A DNA stretch of 64,000 nucleotides from Chinchilla lanigera (lineage: Eukaryota; Chordata; Mammalia; Rodentia; Chinchillidae), in the NCBI RefSeq assembly GCF_000276665.1, contig NW_004955417.1, positions 25,279,106 to 25,343,105 of the forward strand. Reading direction: 5' to 3'. Position numbers and translations under genes: made by a program. The notes beneath the pieces were generated by a model, which was given only the letters and a program-made list of their open reading frames with translations, ran no database searches and was not told the origin of the DNA. Of the stretch, positions 1 through 10,771 are shown piece after piece (position 1 is the stretch's first letter; each line of letters opens with the position of its first letter).

Positions 1-60
1 GGGATGCTGCTATTGGTCTTTTTTCTTTTACTACTCTCTTTAAAATAAAAAAAAAATGTG
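1..60 (+). repeat. Possible 3' end of the unnamed A-tailed repeat
   Basis: The T-rich stretch leading into an aaaataaaaaaaaaa tail resembles the ends of the repeat copies near 29220 and 42190. The match is short and low in complexity, so the assignment is weak. Confidence 0.3.
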
Positions 61-159
61 TATGCATTTTTTGGCAGACTCCACATATATAGATAAAACA
101 AGTTGGGGAAAAGAAAACCAAATAGATTGTATAATGGACTGACAACTGGTGATCAACTT

Positions 160-960
160 GTAACCCCCAGTTGAACTGAGTAAGCGTGCTGCTGAGAGTA
201 GAAGCCCACCTGAGGATTGTTGCCAGCAGCATAAGAGGCAGAACTGGAGAATAAGTGAGGCTGTTGGGAGCTGGTAGAAGCTGTAAGGAACTGTTGGTTT
301 TCCTGGAGGAGCTCTTCATGCTGGCTTTACTGATGAACTTGGCTATTTTCTGAGGAGCTCGGGACCTTGTTGGCACTGAGGATGGCCTTGGTTTACTTTC
401 AGGGAGCTCTGGTCCTCACTTTGAGCATCACTTCCTGGTTCTGGAGAGGAAGATGGTGCACTGCCAGTCTCCTGAAGAAGCTTGCTGCGTTGGTTTTCTT
501 GATGGGAACTCAGCCGTCTTGATCATCAGAGGAGCTCGGGACCTCACTGTTGCTGAGGATGGCTGTGGTACTTCTCATGGGAGCTCTGGTTCTTATTTTG
601 AGCGTTGCTTCCTGGCTCCAGTGCAGATCCTTCGGCCTGCTAGCACAGATCCTTCATCTCGCTAGCACAGACTTTTTAGCTTCCACCACTGTCCTTTGGG
701 CCTTCCCAGTGCAGATCCATGAAACAGGCCTGCATGAGATATTGTTATGGGCTCTAGGCCTCCAGCTGGACTTGTGGGAGACATTGTTATGAGCTCTAGG
801 TCTTCAGCTGGACTCATGCAGGACATTATCATGGAATCCAGGTCCTCAGCTGGTCAAGATTCTTTGGTCTTTAATGTGTGGACAGATTTCCTGTACTCTC
901 TTGTATATGATTCTTCGGGTGACTGTTATAAACAATCTTATAAAATATATGTCTTGTATT
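160..960 (+). repeat. Retroelement-like block with nested tandem repeats
   Basis: Two copies of a roughly 90-bp stretch containing gaggagctcggacct-like and tttgagc motifs lie at 352-441 and 529-618 (period 177). The sequence before them also repeats loosely. Downstream, a 42-bp unit is present three times from 737 to 860, with ATG starts at 747, 789 and 831. No long coding frame is present. The layout suggests an LTR or a promoter-type repeat of a retroelement. I cannot name the family. Confidence 0.55.
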
Positions 961-3946
961 ATATTGCTTCCCCTTGCAAAAAAAACCCAAACCAACACAG
1001 GGTGCTAAGTGAAAATGGTAGAAAATGCTAAGAAATGGATAAATAGGTCTCCTAGGAGACTAAAACTAAACTTTCTCTTTAAAACACTAGCTGGACTTGG
1101 TCCTCCTATCTTTTCCAGGCTGGTTTTAGGTCCACTTCCTTTTCCTCAGCAGAGATATATAGATGTGGACTTTCATTCAATGCAGCAAGTATGTGTTTGT
1201 TGCCTACCCAATGCCAAACATGGTGCAGGTGTTGGGAATACAACAAACAGGCAGACTTGCCCACTGCCCGTTCCGAGCTTATAATCAGTACATGGGAACG
1301 GCTGGCACCCCATAGAGCAGAGCCCACACACGTGTAAGAACCCTGCGAATGAAGTTGGGGAGAGGAGAGCTCTGTGTGTTAGCGAGAGGAGGTGGGACAG
1401 AGGGGACTGGGGCACAAGTGGGAGTCAGGGTGGTCTCTCCTTAGGTAGAAGGAGTTAGTTATTCAACAAGTAGGTATTTGCACGTTCTCTTTGCGAGAAA
1501 CTGGGCTAGGTCCTGACAACTGCATTTTCAGGCACATGGGGCTTTCCAGGAAGCAAATGCTGAGAATGCAGATGGGGGTGCAGGAGATTTTATAAGGAGT
1601 TGATTAAGACCACACCTGCTGAAGGGAGAGGATAGATGCAGTGTTGGGCAGAGGGAGGGGTCAAACTGCAGTGCACTTCTGATTGCAAACTCTAGGGGGC
1701 TCTAGAGTGGTCCTTCAGAGTTGTCCCGAGCTGGGCTGACCAGGTCACATCAACAAATCACTGGATGAGATCACCCTGGGCTTGGGCTCCGGCAAGGTGG
1801 TTCTCCGCTGATGATGGAAGGCCACCTACCGAGAGCAAACCCACCATCTCGAGAAATAGGTGCTTTGTTGATAGGACACTTGGGGACACATCACAGCATT
1901 TACCCCTGCTTCCTGGAGGCACCCTCTTATCTGAGACGTGGACATTAAATGACCTCTCCAGCAGGTGGCAGCAGCATGACCCAGGTTGCCCCACATGGAT
2001 TAAGTAGGATTTGTTGAGTGGGGGTCTTTGGATACAAACAACCCATTCTCATCACCTAAAGCACACAGGGATTTGGGGAGGGGGAGTAGATGAGTTTGGG
2101 AAAAAGACCCAAAAAACAAGGTCCAAAATGGGCAGGAATAGCAGAGAAAGGGTGGGTGTCCCGAACCTCCACCAAGATCCTGAATAGGGTCAGTCTCTCC
2201 TGACCCAGAAAGCACCGGGTGCCACCACTTCTGCTTTTACAATGAATTCCGACCCTCTCCCTGCTGCTGTGTATCACGGGCTCCTAAGGTAGGGACTCAG
2301 GCTCAGGCAGGTGCATCCATTTAGCCAGACATAGGCAGGTGCCTACCTTCCAGCTGCCAAGGAAGCGGCTGGACTTTCAGGCATCCTGAGCGGGAGGTGA
2401 GGCCCTGCCTCCCTCCTCAGCTCGTGCAAAGGACCCTGGGACATCAGAAGAGCCCAGACAACGGACATAAAAAAAACAACAACAACCAAATGCAAAAACA
2501 GCAAAGCCTGAGCATCACCGCAGCTCTGCATTCATGGAAAGTGGCTGCGAGAACTAAGCAGACCTCCAAGCACACGAAAGGAGTTCAGACAGTGGGCTGG
2601 TAAGACAAAGCAGAAAAATAATCACTGAAGATCAGACCATCACTTGGCCTCAGCGCCCCTCAGAAGTGGGGAATGAAAGCTATGCAGACCCAGGACCCGG
2701 CTGCGAAGATGTGGTATTGGCAGAAGGCTCCAGCAGATAGCAGAAATGCACTCAGAAGAGCAGAGCTGAGCCCGCATCCAAAGACAGAGTGGAGAGAAAA
2801 GAACTGAATCAGAGAGTGGCAGATACCCACGGCCCACACAGCACAACACCGGCAACAGGACTAATCCCGAGTCCTTTCTCGTGGTCAGCAGAGGGCCCTT
2901 GAAATACAGCTGTGCTCGGCTAGGACTGGCTCGGGACTACGTCGAGTGTGAACATTTTCTATCCCAGTGAACAAGTGCAGCTTGTGAAGGTAACCCCGGG
3001 AAAAGAGATGCTCCACAAAAATCCATGGAGTGGCTTCCTTCTCTGCATCTTCGTCTCCTCCAGAGCCACCCCCTCTAATAAAGGGAAAGATGAGAACATT
3101 GATTCAGTGCCAATATACCAAGCACCGTGCTACTTCAAAACCTCAGGGAAGAGATCCTCACCTCGCCACTGCAGAAGCTGACAGTTGTAGATGTTCAATA
3201 ATTTGACCTAAGTCTCACGGATTCAGGATTCAAACGGCAGTCTGGTGGAACAGAGAGCACATCCACGTTCTGTTGCCTGTACTCTTTCCTCTGCCAATGT
3301 CCATTTTAGCCTGGAGCCTTCACCCTCACCTTACCGCGATGGCCACCTGGTGCTTCTTAGCATCATGCATTTCAGCTGGAATCTAGGTTTTCATTATAAT
3401 GTGCCAGGGGGATTTGAGGTGACAACCTTAGGATAAGGCACACTGGACAACGACTGTTTTACTTGGGGATTTTGCAGGGCTAGGGTGGCAGATTGGGAGA
3501 GGACAGGAGCTAATTTCATGGGTTAGTATTTAAAATCATTTTGTATTAACAAACATGGAAGCGTTTAAGATATGAATAGTTAGGATGAAAATGGGAATAG
3601 TTTGGATGTCAAAGAATTCTCAAGTCACCTTGGACGGCACCGCAAGTCCTTCTGAGATGTGTTCCCAGTTTTCTGTCCTGAGGCTATATGAATTCCAACT
3701 TTGAAGAAATATTAATTGTGGGGAGAAAGTCTTCCTTGGAGGGAACTCTGTTAAGGTCACCTTCGGGTGCCAGACTCCAAGTGACCTTCTGTCCATTCCC
3801 CATCTTGGGGAAAAGCTGACGACCGTTCAGAAAAGCCCAGGCGCGAGGGAAACTCCGACGGAGGAAGCCCCCGAAACTTCCAGTATTTGCAAAGCCTGGA
3901 AACATCCAGCAACAAAGTAATGAGTCAGAGTCCCCAGAGCATAAAC
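861..3946. other. Intergenic, no gene
   Basis: Short open frames here have no recognisable domain. A weak L2-like stretch lies at about 1450-1560. A CTCF-type motif is listed separately at 1958-1971. Confidence 0.7.
1958..1971 (+). promoter_or_regulatory. Candidate CTCF-binding motif
   Basis: The sequence ccagcaggtggcag fits the 14-bp CTCF core consensus CCASYAGRKGGCRS at every position. A single motif match does not prove occupancy. It lies about 27 kb beyond the ENPP2 3' end, where an insulator or loop anchor would be plausible. Confidence 0.45.
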
Positions 3947-4088
3947 GAGGGATAATGAGAGGAAACACGGCCAGCAAGGGCCCTGGCGGGGGCTGGGAAG
4001 GCCTGCAAGCAGGAAAAGGAGCTAGGTGAGGAGCTGCGGAGGCGGGCACGGGGGAGCCCTTCCCGCTTCACATGGGACCCGCAGGACC
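3947..4088. repeat. 142-bp duplicated sequence, copy 1
   Basis: This stretch matches 6677-6818 without net gaps, with about 124 of 142 bases identical by hand count. It begins gagggataatgagagg and ends catgggacccgcaggacc. The similarity stops at both edges. It may be a member of an interspersed family or a local duplication. Confidence 0.85.
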
Positions 4089-6676
4089 CAGGCAGCCTCC
4101 GGGCCGGGGCCTGTGCCCGACTCCGGAAGGGCAAGATGGCCTAGCAAGTCATTTGCGGCTCCTATTTCAGTTACTCTACAGAACCGGGGTGATTCAAACC
4201 GTATGGCCTTAAAACCGCTCTTTACTTTGGTGGTTTGGATTCGTTTAAAATCCCACGTGACTAAGGCCCTGTCACAAAACAAAGCACTTTCACAAACCTT
4301 TGGTCTCAGACCTCCCTTATCTTCTCTTCCCCAGCGTGTGAAGCAATGCGCTTTCCTTCAGAACTCGGTCCAGGGTAAACGGGATTGATGCGGTGCTTTC
4401 CATAAAGCGTGAGACCGAAGAACAGAAGAACAGCGAAGATCCCACACTGGGTCGGATCACATTTCAGGGAGGCCTGGGCTTCTGAATGTGACAGCGCTAC
4501 CCAGGGACATGTGGTGTTTTAAAAAATTAGATGTTGTTGACCTCAAAAGGACAGGGACAAGCCCTGACTTTTGAGCTCTGTGGGCAGATCTTTTCTGGGT
4601 GGCTTGGGCTTCAGGATCAGACAAAGCAGTGCTGACTTCCTCTAACACACAGAAAAGAGGCTTTGAGAAAGGACTTCATCTTCCCTGAACTGCATCTATA
4701 AAATAGACACAATAAAACCTGAAAAGCACCATGGCGGAGAAGAGAAAGAGAAGGTGTATGGGCAGCGCTAAGCATGGTGGCTGACACATGATAGGTACTT
4801 AATAAGTTAGAACAGCTGCTGTGATGGAGATTCTGCTTGAAAATCCCAACGCCTGGTGCACTGATGCTATAGTTCAGGATATAAGAGAGCCAAGCTATTA
4901 TCATAACTATGTTCCTCTAATGCTTGATTCCTGTTGTACCCAGAGATACCTGTGACCTTCCGACTTGGGAGGGAGTGTTGGCATTTTGCAGACAGCGTTC
5001 CAACTCCAGGTGTCTGGGAAGCCCTCGTCCAGGCTGGTCTGTACAGCTCTGACTTCCTGTCTCAACCCCTCCCTGGCTCCTCGGAGATGAACCTACTCCC
5101 TACATTTTGCATGCTCCGAGTTAAGCTTCCTGTTCTGTGGGTTTAACTAAACGCTTACTACCACCTGATATTTAATAGGAGGTTTATTCCTTGCCTGTTG
5201 CCGTGACAATGCTGTAAGAGTCAAGGAGAAGCAGGTAGCACGTTGTCGTTGCTTTGGCAGGAGACCAGGGTCTGCCAAGCAACCTCTTTTCTTGCCACAC
5301 CACGGTGCTTGCAGAGGCCTTGCGTGGATTTGAGGATGCACACAAAGGAAGGAAATAGGGGGCTGCTCGGATGGAGAGGAGATCTACACACCATCGCCCA
5401 GGCCCAGGGACCCAGCAAGCTCCTTTGCTCCTGCTTATTGTATAGCTGCTGAGGAATTGTGGGGGAGGGCAGCTCGGAGATGGTCTCGTGTCACTTACTC
5501 GGCGAAGAGGCCAGGTCTGCACCATGGTTTTGCCGTGACCCCTCAGTAACCACTCACCAATAAAAGCAGGCTTTTGTTCCCCTGCAGGCAGCGGGGAATA
5601 CCTGGGCTAGATTCCTAACTCACAATGTCCTAGTGTTACAGGCAAATATGGGAAACTGGGATGGCATCTACAAGGGACAGAGTCAGGTCCACAGAAAAAT
5701 ATGCCCCTGCTGCTTGTATGTGCTGGGTGAGCACAGAGCAGCTTCTCTCACTGCAAAGAACCAGGCTTCCCTGGGCAAACAACAGGAGATTCACTTCCTG
5801 CACAGGTCTCAGAGGTGGAGGGGTGCTCATTCCTGCAGTTTCCACCTACTTTGCACCAATTTCTCCCAAATTTACGTGCCTAAACTCTACCTCAACCCTA
5901 TTAGATATCTCTACAGCTACCATAGGACTTTCATATATCTGGAGGATTTGTAAACTGGTTAGGATTTGGGATGCAAATTATAGAAACAGACTCTGGCTGA
6001 TTTAATCAGGAAAGGAATCACTGCCCGGGTACTGGGTGCCTCACGGAATTGGCATAAAGATGCAACAACCAGGCATGGCAGGAACAAAGAGACTCCAGCC
6101 AAGACCCTTCCTAGAAATGATCTGCCGGGAAGCCACGGCTGTTCTTCAGCCACCAGATTCTTGTTGCCATGACATCCATTTGACGACTCTGCCAACCTCT
6201 CCAGAAGTAACTTTAACTGACCGTGCTACCTGCTGCACTTTCTCAACACTCAAAGTTTGGTGTTGTAGAAACCAAGTGGCTACACATGGGTTGTATGACA
6301 GTGTGCCAGCTTACAATGCACCAGGTGCTAGATGGTGGAGCAAGGGAAGGATGTCCCACACCTTCCATCTCCATGGACAGTACAACCCTGCCCAAGATAC
6401 AAAGGATGTTTCCAGGTTTCTGGTCAGCCAACATGGATAATTACCGCTGTGGCTGACATCCTCCCAGGTCCTTCTCCCCTCCTGAACATTTCCGTAGATG
6501 TTTCTCTCGTTTACCATAATGACACTGTCCCCAAGGCACCAAACCTCACCAACTTCAGACTGGGAGGCGCAGCAAAGCCCCATCGGGACTACAGACAGCT
6601 CCAGCCAGGAAGTCAGTTCTCCTTCCAGAACCCTATCACTCTGACCGGAGGAAAAATCAGACCCCACCTCACACAG
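4089..6676. other. Intergenic, no gene
   Basis: I see no exon-like sequence or intact repeat. A weak MIR or L2-like 3' portion may lie at 4670-4812 (ctataaaatagacac and acatgataggtactt phrases). Confidence 0.65.
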
Positions 6677-6818
6677 GAGGGATAATGAGAGGAAATGCAG
6701 CCAACGAGGGCCGTTGTGGGGGCTGGGAAGGCCTGCAAGCAGGAAAAGGAGTTAGGTGAGGAGCTGCGGAGGAGGGCAGGGAGGAGCCCTCTGTGCTCCA
6801 CATGGGACCCGCATGACC
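6677..6818. repeat. 142-bp duplicated sequence, copy 2
   Basis: This is the partner of 3947-4088 in the same orientation, offset by 2,730 bases. Differences are clustered in the first and last thirds, with a nearly identical middle (gggggctgggaaggcctgca). Neither copy holds a convincing gene. Confidence 0.85.
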
Positions 6819-6889
6819 TGTATCTACATGTAACATACACATGCAATGCAGCAAGGTAGCAGAAAAGGAAATAAAATGTCCATGCACAT

Positions 6890-7125
6890 ACACATATGCA
6901 CACACTCCACCAAGAAAAAAAAAAAGGAAAGCAAAAAGAAGAGAAGAAAAAAGAAAAGAAAAGATGAAATCCCAAAGCTCAGGCAGGCAGAGGCAGGAGG
7001 ATCATGAGTTTGAGCCCAGCCTGGGCAACTTAGTAATTTAATGAGATCCTGTCTCAAAATAAAATACAAAAAGGGCCAGTGCAAAAGCTCTGGATTCAAC
7101 CCCTTGTACCCTAACTATGGTTTAA
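6890..7125 (+). repeat. B1-like SINE with degenerate ID segment and A-rich lead
   Basis: A purine-rich run (6910-6965) precedes a B1-type body (gaggcaggaggatcatgagt, cctgggcaactt, gagatcctgtctcaaa). Then comes a decayed ID part with a ggttcaa-type B box (ggattcaacc). This is an old B1-ID composite. Confidence 0.7.
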
Positions 7126-8389
7126 GGCTGTATTCCTCATATTTGTAACTGAGACAAGGCTACCACTGTTGCTGTAGGTTTGGTTCTTTAGAATGAAGAC
7201 TCTGAGGTGACATTTAACTTGCAGGATAGTTATTTAAAAGAGCTCTTGATATAACCTCTGTTGGAGGTATAGGGCAGGAAGTGGAGAAAATAAAGAAATT
7301 AGTCAAGCCACAGTGCTGGCTCAAGAGCCTTCGTTGTCCCACAGGGACCTAGAGAGCTAGAATGGCCTTTCAGGGCTCTCTCAAGTGGAGCTGAGATGAT
7401 CACCCTTTTACACTCCCATATGGATGAGTGCTTGGACTTAGGCCACCTGGGAAGTAGCAAGAACTTGGCCAATCTATGAAGGGACTGAGAACTGAAGAAT
7501 CTCAGCCAACAGTCTCCCACTAGCTGGCAAAACGTTCCTCTCAGGGAAGTGTAATCTGCCATCACCACACCCGCCCCTGCCAACATTTGACACTTCTCTT
7601 CCAATCTTCCCCATTCTACATTACCTGTGCCTTCAACAAGCACTTCACTGAGTGAGCTGAATCAAACCTTTATTCCTCAAGATGTTAAGGGCAAACCTGC
7701 ATTATACTCTTTCCTATCTACAGCCACCACTTAGCCATGACAGAGTGATTCACTGTTCTCTAAAGGTGACTGATTCCACAAAGGAAGGCAGTACGATGAG
7801 TGAAATCTCTTGGCTATCAATCCACTGTCTTCTGTACAATAAGAGAGCTCCTTAATAAGAAGCAGTATTGTTGGAGACCATGCCATCCTGTAAGGCATGT
7901 GTACAGTTATAAGTACTGGCACTGGAACAGCCCAGGGAGGACAAATCATGCTCTCTCTATGAAGATGGGTCCAATTTAATCAACTTGCCACTCGGGCTTT
8001 GGGACAGTCACTGGTGCTGGTAACTTTTTCATCAGTAGAAGTCCATTCAGCTCTCAGATAGAGTTCATCCTTCTCCTTATGCCTGACCCCAGAGGCATCA
8101 TGGCTTCTCGACCCCGGGTCAGCAAATAAGGGTTAGGATGGATTAAGAAAGACTTTGCTATGATGGAGTCCTGAATTAAAAGCTTTCTCCACACAGGGAG
8201 TCTTTTATTGATAACTCACAAGACATATAACTATTTTTAGATATAGTGTATGATGTTTAAATCAGTAGACAATTCTACAGCAGTTTTATGTTCAAAGGAA
8301 AATTAAGTAGGAAGTACATGAGTTCCCACATGCCCTCCACTACATAAATTGGAAGATATAAAATCATTTTGTCCTTCTTAAATTTTCTA
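7126..8389. other. Intergenic, possible old unclassified repeat
   Basis: The part 7150-7640 has the look of an ancient interspersed repeat (tttaaaagagctctt, aaagaaattagtcaagccac), but I could not assign a family. No gene is evident. Confidence 0.4.
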
Positions 8390-8565
8390 ACAGGCCATAT
8401 AGCCTGGTGACTAAGGCCCAGTCTCTGATGCCAGCCTGCCTGGGTTTGAATTCTTGCTCCATCTCTTATTGGAAGATGTGATTTTGCACACATTAATTTT
8501 CTGTGCCTCAGTTTTCTCATCTTTAAAATGCTAATAATAATAACACGTATCTCAACAGTTATAAG
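8390..8565 (+). repeat. MIR SINE
   Basis: The order of phrases matches MIR: cctgcctgggtttgaattct, then ttgctccatctctt, then tgtgcctcagttttctcatc, then taaaatgctaataataa. It is ancient and diverged but unmistakable. Confidence 0.85.
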
Positions 8566-8909
8566 CAGGATCACTTCATGATCCCTCCAGAAAGACAAAG
8601 TTAATGCTTCCAAATAAACACTAAAGGGCCATCAACTGTAGACACATTGTAATTTCAGAAACATTTTAGTATGAAAGATGTTGCCTTACAGTTAATAAAA
8701 TTCACAATATGATAAATGCTCTTGTTAATGCTCAACTTTGTACTTTCATGTATCAGGTAGTGATCAGTTCACAATATTACCTGGCATCATACACCTAAGA
8801 TTATAACTTCTCAAGAGTTATTCACTCAAAAGGCAAAACCTTGTATCGAAATCCTAGGAACCTTTACTACATCACTTTCTGTGAAGTCTTATCACAGTCA
8901 CAGATTGTG

Positions 8910-9440
8910 TATTGGCTGGGGTTCTCTGGAGGAGTGGAATGGATAGAAATATGTAGAAGTACGCGAGCAGACTGAGTAGACAGACTCACAGACATACAGG
9001 ATGTGGGAGGATCCACAATGACTGTGCACTAGCAAGCTAGAGGATCAAGCAGCTGCTCAGCCCTAGGCTGGAAGCTGCAGAACAAGGCAGACTGAGGATG
9101 CAGCGCCGGGCCAAAGTCAAAGGCTCTGAAGCTCCCTGGAGTTCCCCAGGTGAGTTTGTGTTGAAGAGCTGGAGAAAGTGGGTCTGATGTTCACAGGTGA
9201 CAGAGCAACAGATGGACCTGCTCAAGCAGAATGGAACTTCCAAAACATATGCACCAACTTCCTTTTTCTATTCCTTTATTTTGTAGAGCTGACAAACCCA
9301 TTGGTGTGCCCACCACACTTGGGGCCTGTTTGCCAATCATCTCTGGAAACACCCCACAAACACACCCATGAGTGTGCTTTACTAATTGGCCTGGCATTTC
9401 TTAATCTAGTCAAGTTAACATATCGTGATTAATGGTCACA
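8910..9440 (+). repeat. Old interspersed repeat, probably DNA transposon or LTR type
   Basis: The start ttggctggggttctctggag and the end tagtcaagttaacatatcgt match the two ends of a well-known mammalian repeat. Middle phrases (ctggaaacaccccacaaaca) agree. I do not name the family with confidence. Confidence 0.5.
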
Positions 9441-9494
9441 GATTGCATAGAATATTTGGATCTGCTCGGATATTCTGTGCACCATTAAAGTTGT

Positions 9495-9600
9495 TATTTG
9501 TTCATTTAACAGGTACTTATTTATATGCCAACTCTGGAGTCATTGATAAGCAAAATGAAGTTTCTGTTGCCTTCATGGAGTTCATGTGCTACTGCACTGA
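9495..9600 (+). repeat. L2-like fragment
   Basis: The phrases ttatttgttcatttaacagg, tatatgccaactctggagtc and ccttcatggagttcatg follow the 3' part of LINE-2. Confidence 0.55.
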
Positions 9601-9879
9601 TAGTTGCTTGCCCTGCTTTTCAGCCCAGCTATAAAGATTTTGGGCCCTACATCAGCCTATGAACGTTTTGAGATACCCAGCAAATACAGTGCAGCACATG
9701 TAAATATCATATATATTTCTTCCAAGTAGAAAAAAGCCCAAAAAGTTTCTTTATCTCTTCCTCAGGGGCAAAGGACCCACTTTTCATTCAGTTTGAAGGG
9801 ATTCAAAGGTATTTCCTACACCACTGAGCTACTTCATGATAGTAGGATAATGCAGAGATACCTTGGAATCCTATGTATT

Positions 9880-10285
9880 CTTATGGTTTAGATCTAGAAT
9901 GTTCCCCCAAGAGTCTCATATGTACAGAAGTGAGGATTTTTGAAACATGAGTGGATCATGAGAGCTCTATATTCGTGAGTGCTTTGATCTACTAATGCAC
10001 TGAGAAGTAGTTGTGTTGTTAGGAGGTGAGGCCCGGTTGGAAGAACAGGTGTGCCTTTGCAGCTCTATCTCCCTCCCTGACTCCTCCCATCTTTTGTTCA
10101 CTTGTTGGATCCCATGAACTGCATAGCTATCCTCCGCCATGCCCTTCTACCATGCTGTATGGTTGGAGAAAGCAACTATGGACTGTACCCTCTGAAACCA
10201 TAAACAAGATCAATCCTCTCCTTCTTTAAGTTGTGGATATCAGGCATTCTGTCCCCATGAGGGGAAAGCTGACTAATAAAGATGG
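9880..10285 (+). repeat. MaLR/ORR1-type solo LTR
   Basis: The sequence starts tatggtttagatctagaatg and runs through gttaggaggtgaggcccggt, ctgaaaccataaacaagatc and tccttctttaagttgtggat to gctgactaataaa. This is the typical order of a MaLR LTR. No internal region follows, so it is a solitary LTR. Confidence 0.8.
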
Positions 10286-10654
10286 TGACAGATATTCTTA
10301 CATGTAGGTCTCACTGTATATCAGCCATATGGGTACCTTCTCCTGCTTTCTAAGTCTTACCAGCATGGTATCCTCAATGCCCCAACTCCTCCCCAAAAAA
10401 TGTCCCCAGGTGGTCATGGCCCCTAAAGTCTAAACTATTGCCCATAACCAGAAAGTTAATATACTCTTATAATGATTCACATAAAAGCAAACTGCACCTA
10501 GAGTTTTCTGTTCACTAGGATGGAGGAAAAATTAGAGTAAATTAGCAGTTTCTTAACACTAATTTTCTCCAGTGAGGAGACCATACTACACAAACAAATC
10601 ACCTATGATGTTCTCCTCCAGGCCATCTGTCCTCCATGTTTGCAAAACTGCACA

Positions 10655-10771
10655 CATAAATGAGATTTTATTGATGTAGGGGCTCACTATGATTCCCAGG
10701 CTGACCTCAAACTCCTGGACTTAAGCAGTCCTCCTGCCTCAACCTTCCAAATAGCTGTGCCTGGCTGGGAG
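10655..10771 (-). repeat. B1-like SINE, antisense
   Basis: The plus strand shows the reverse complement of a B1 body: ggctcactatgattcccagg, cctcaaactcctggact and agtcctcctgcctcaacctt. It ends with an A-box-side remnant, gctgtgcctggct. Confidence 0.75.
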
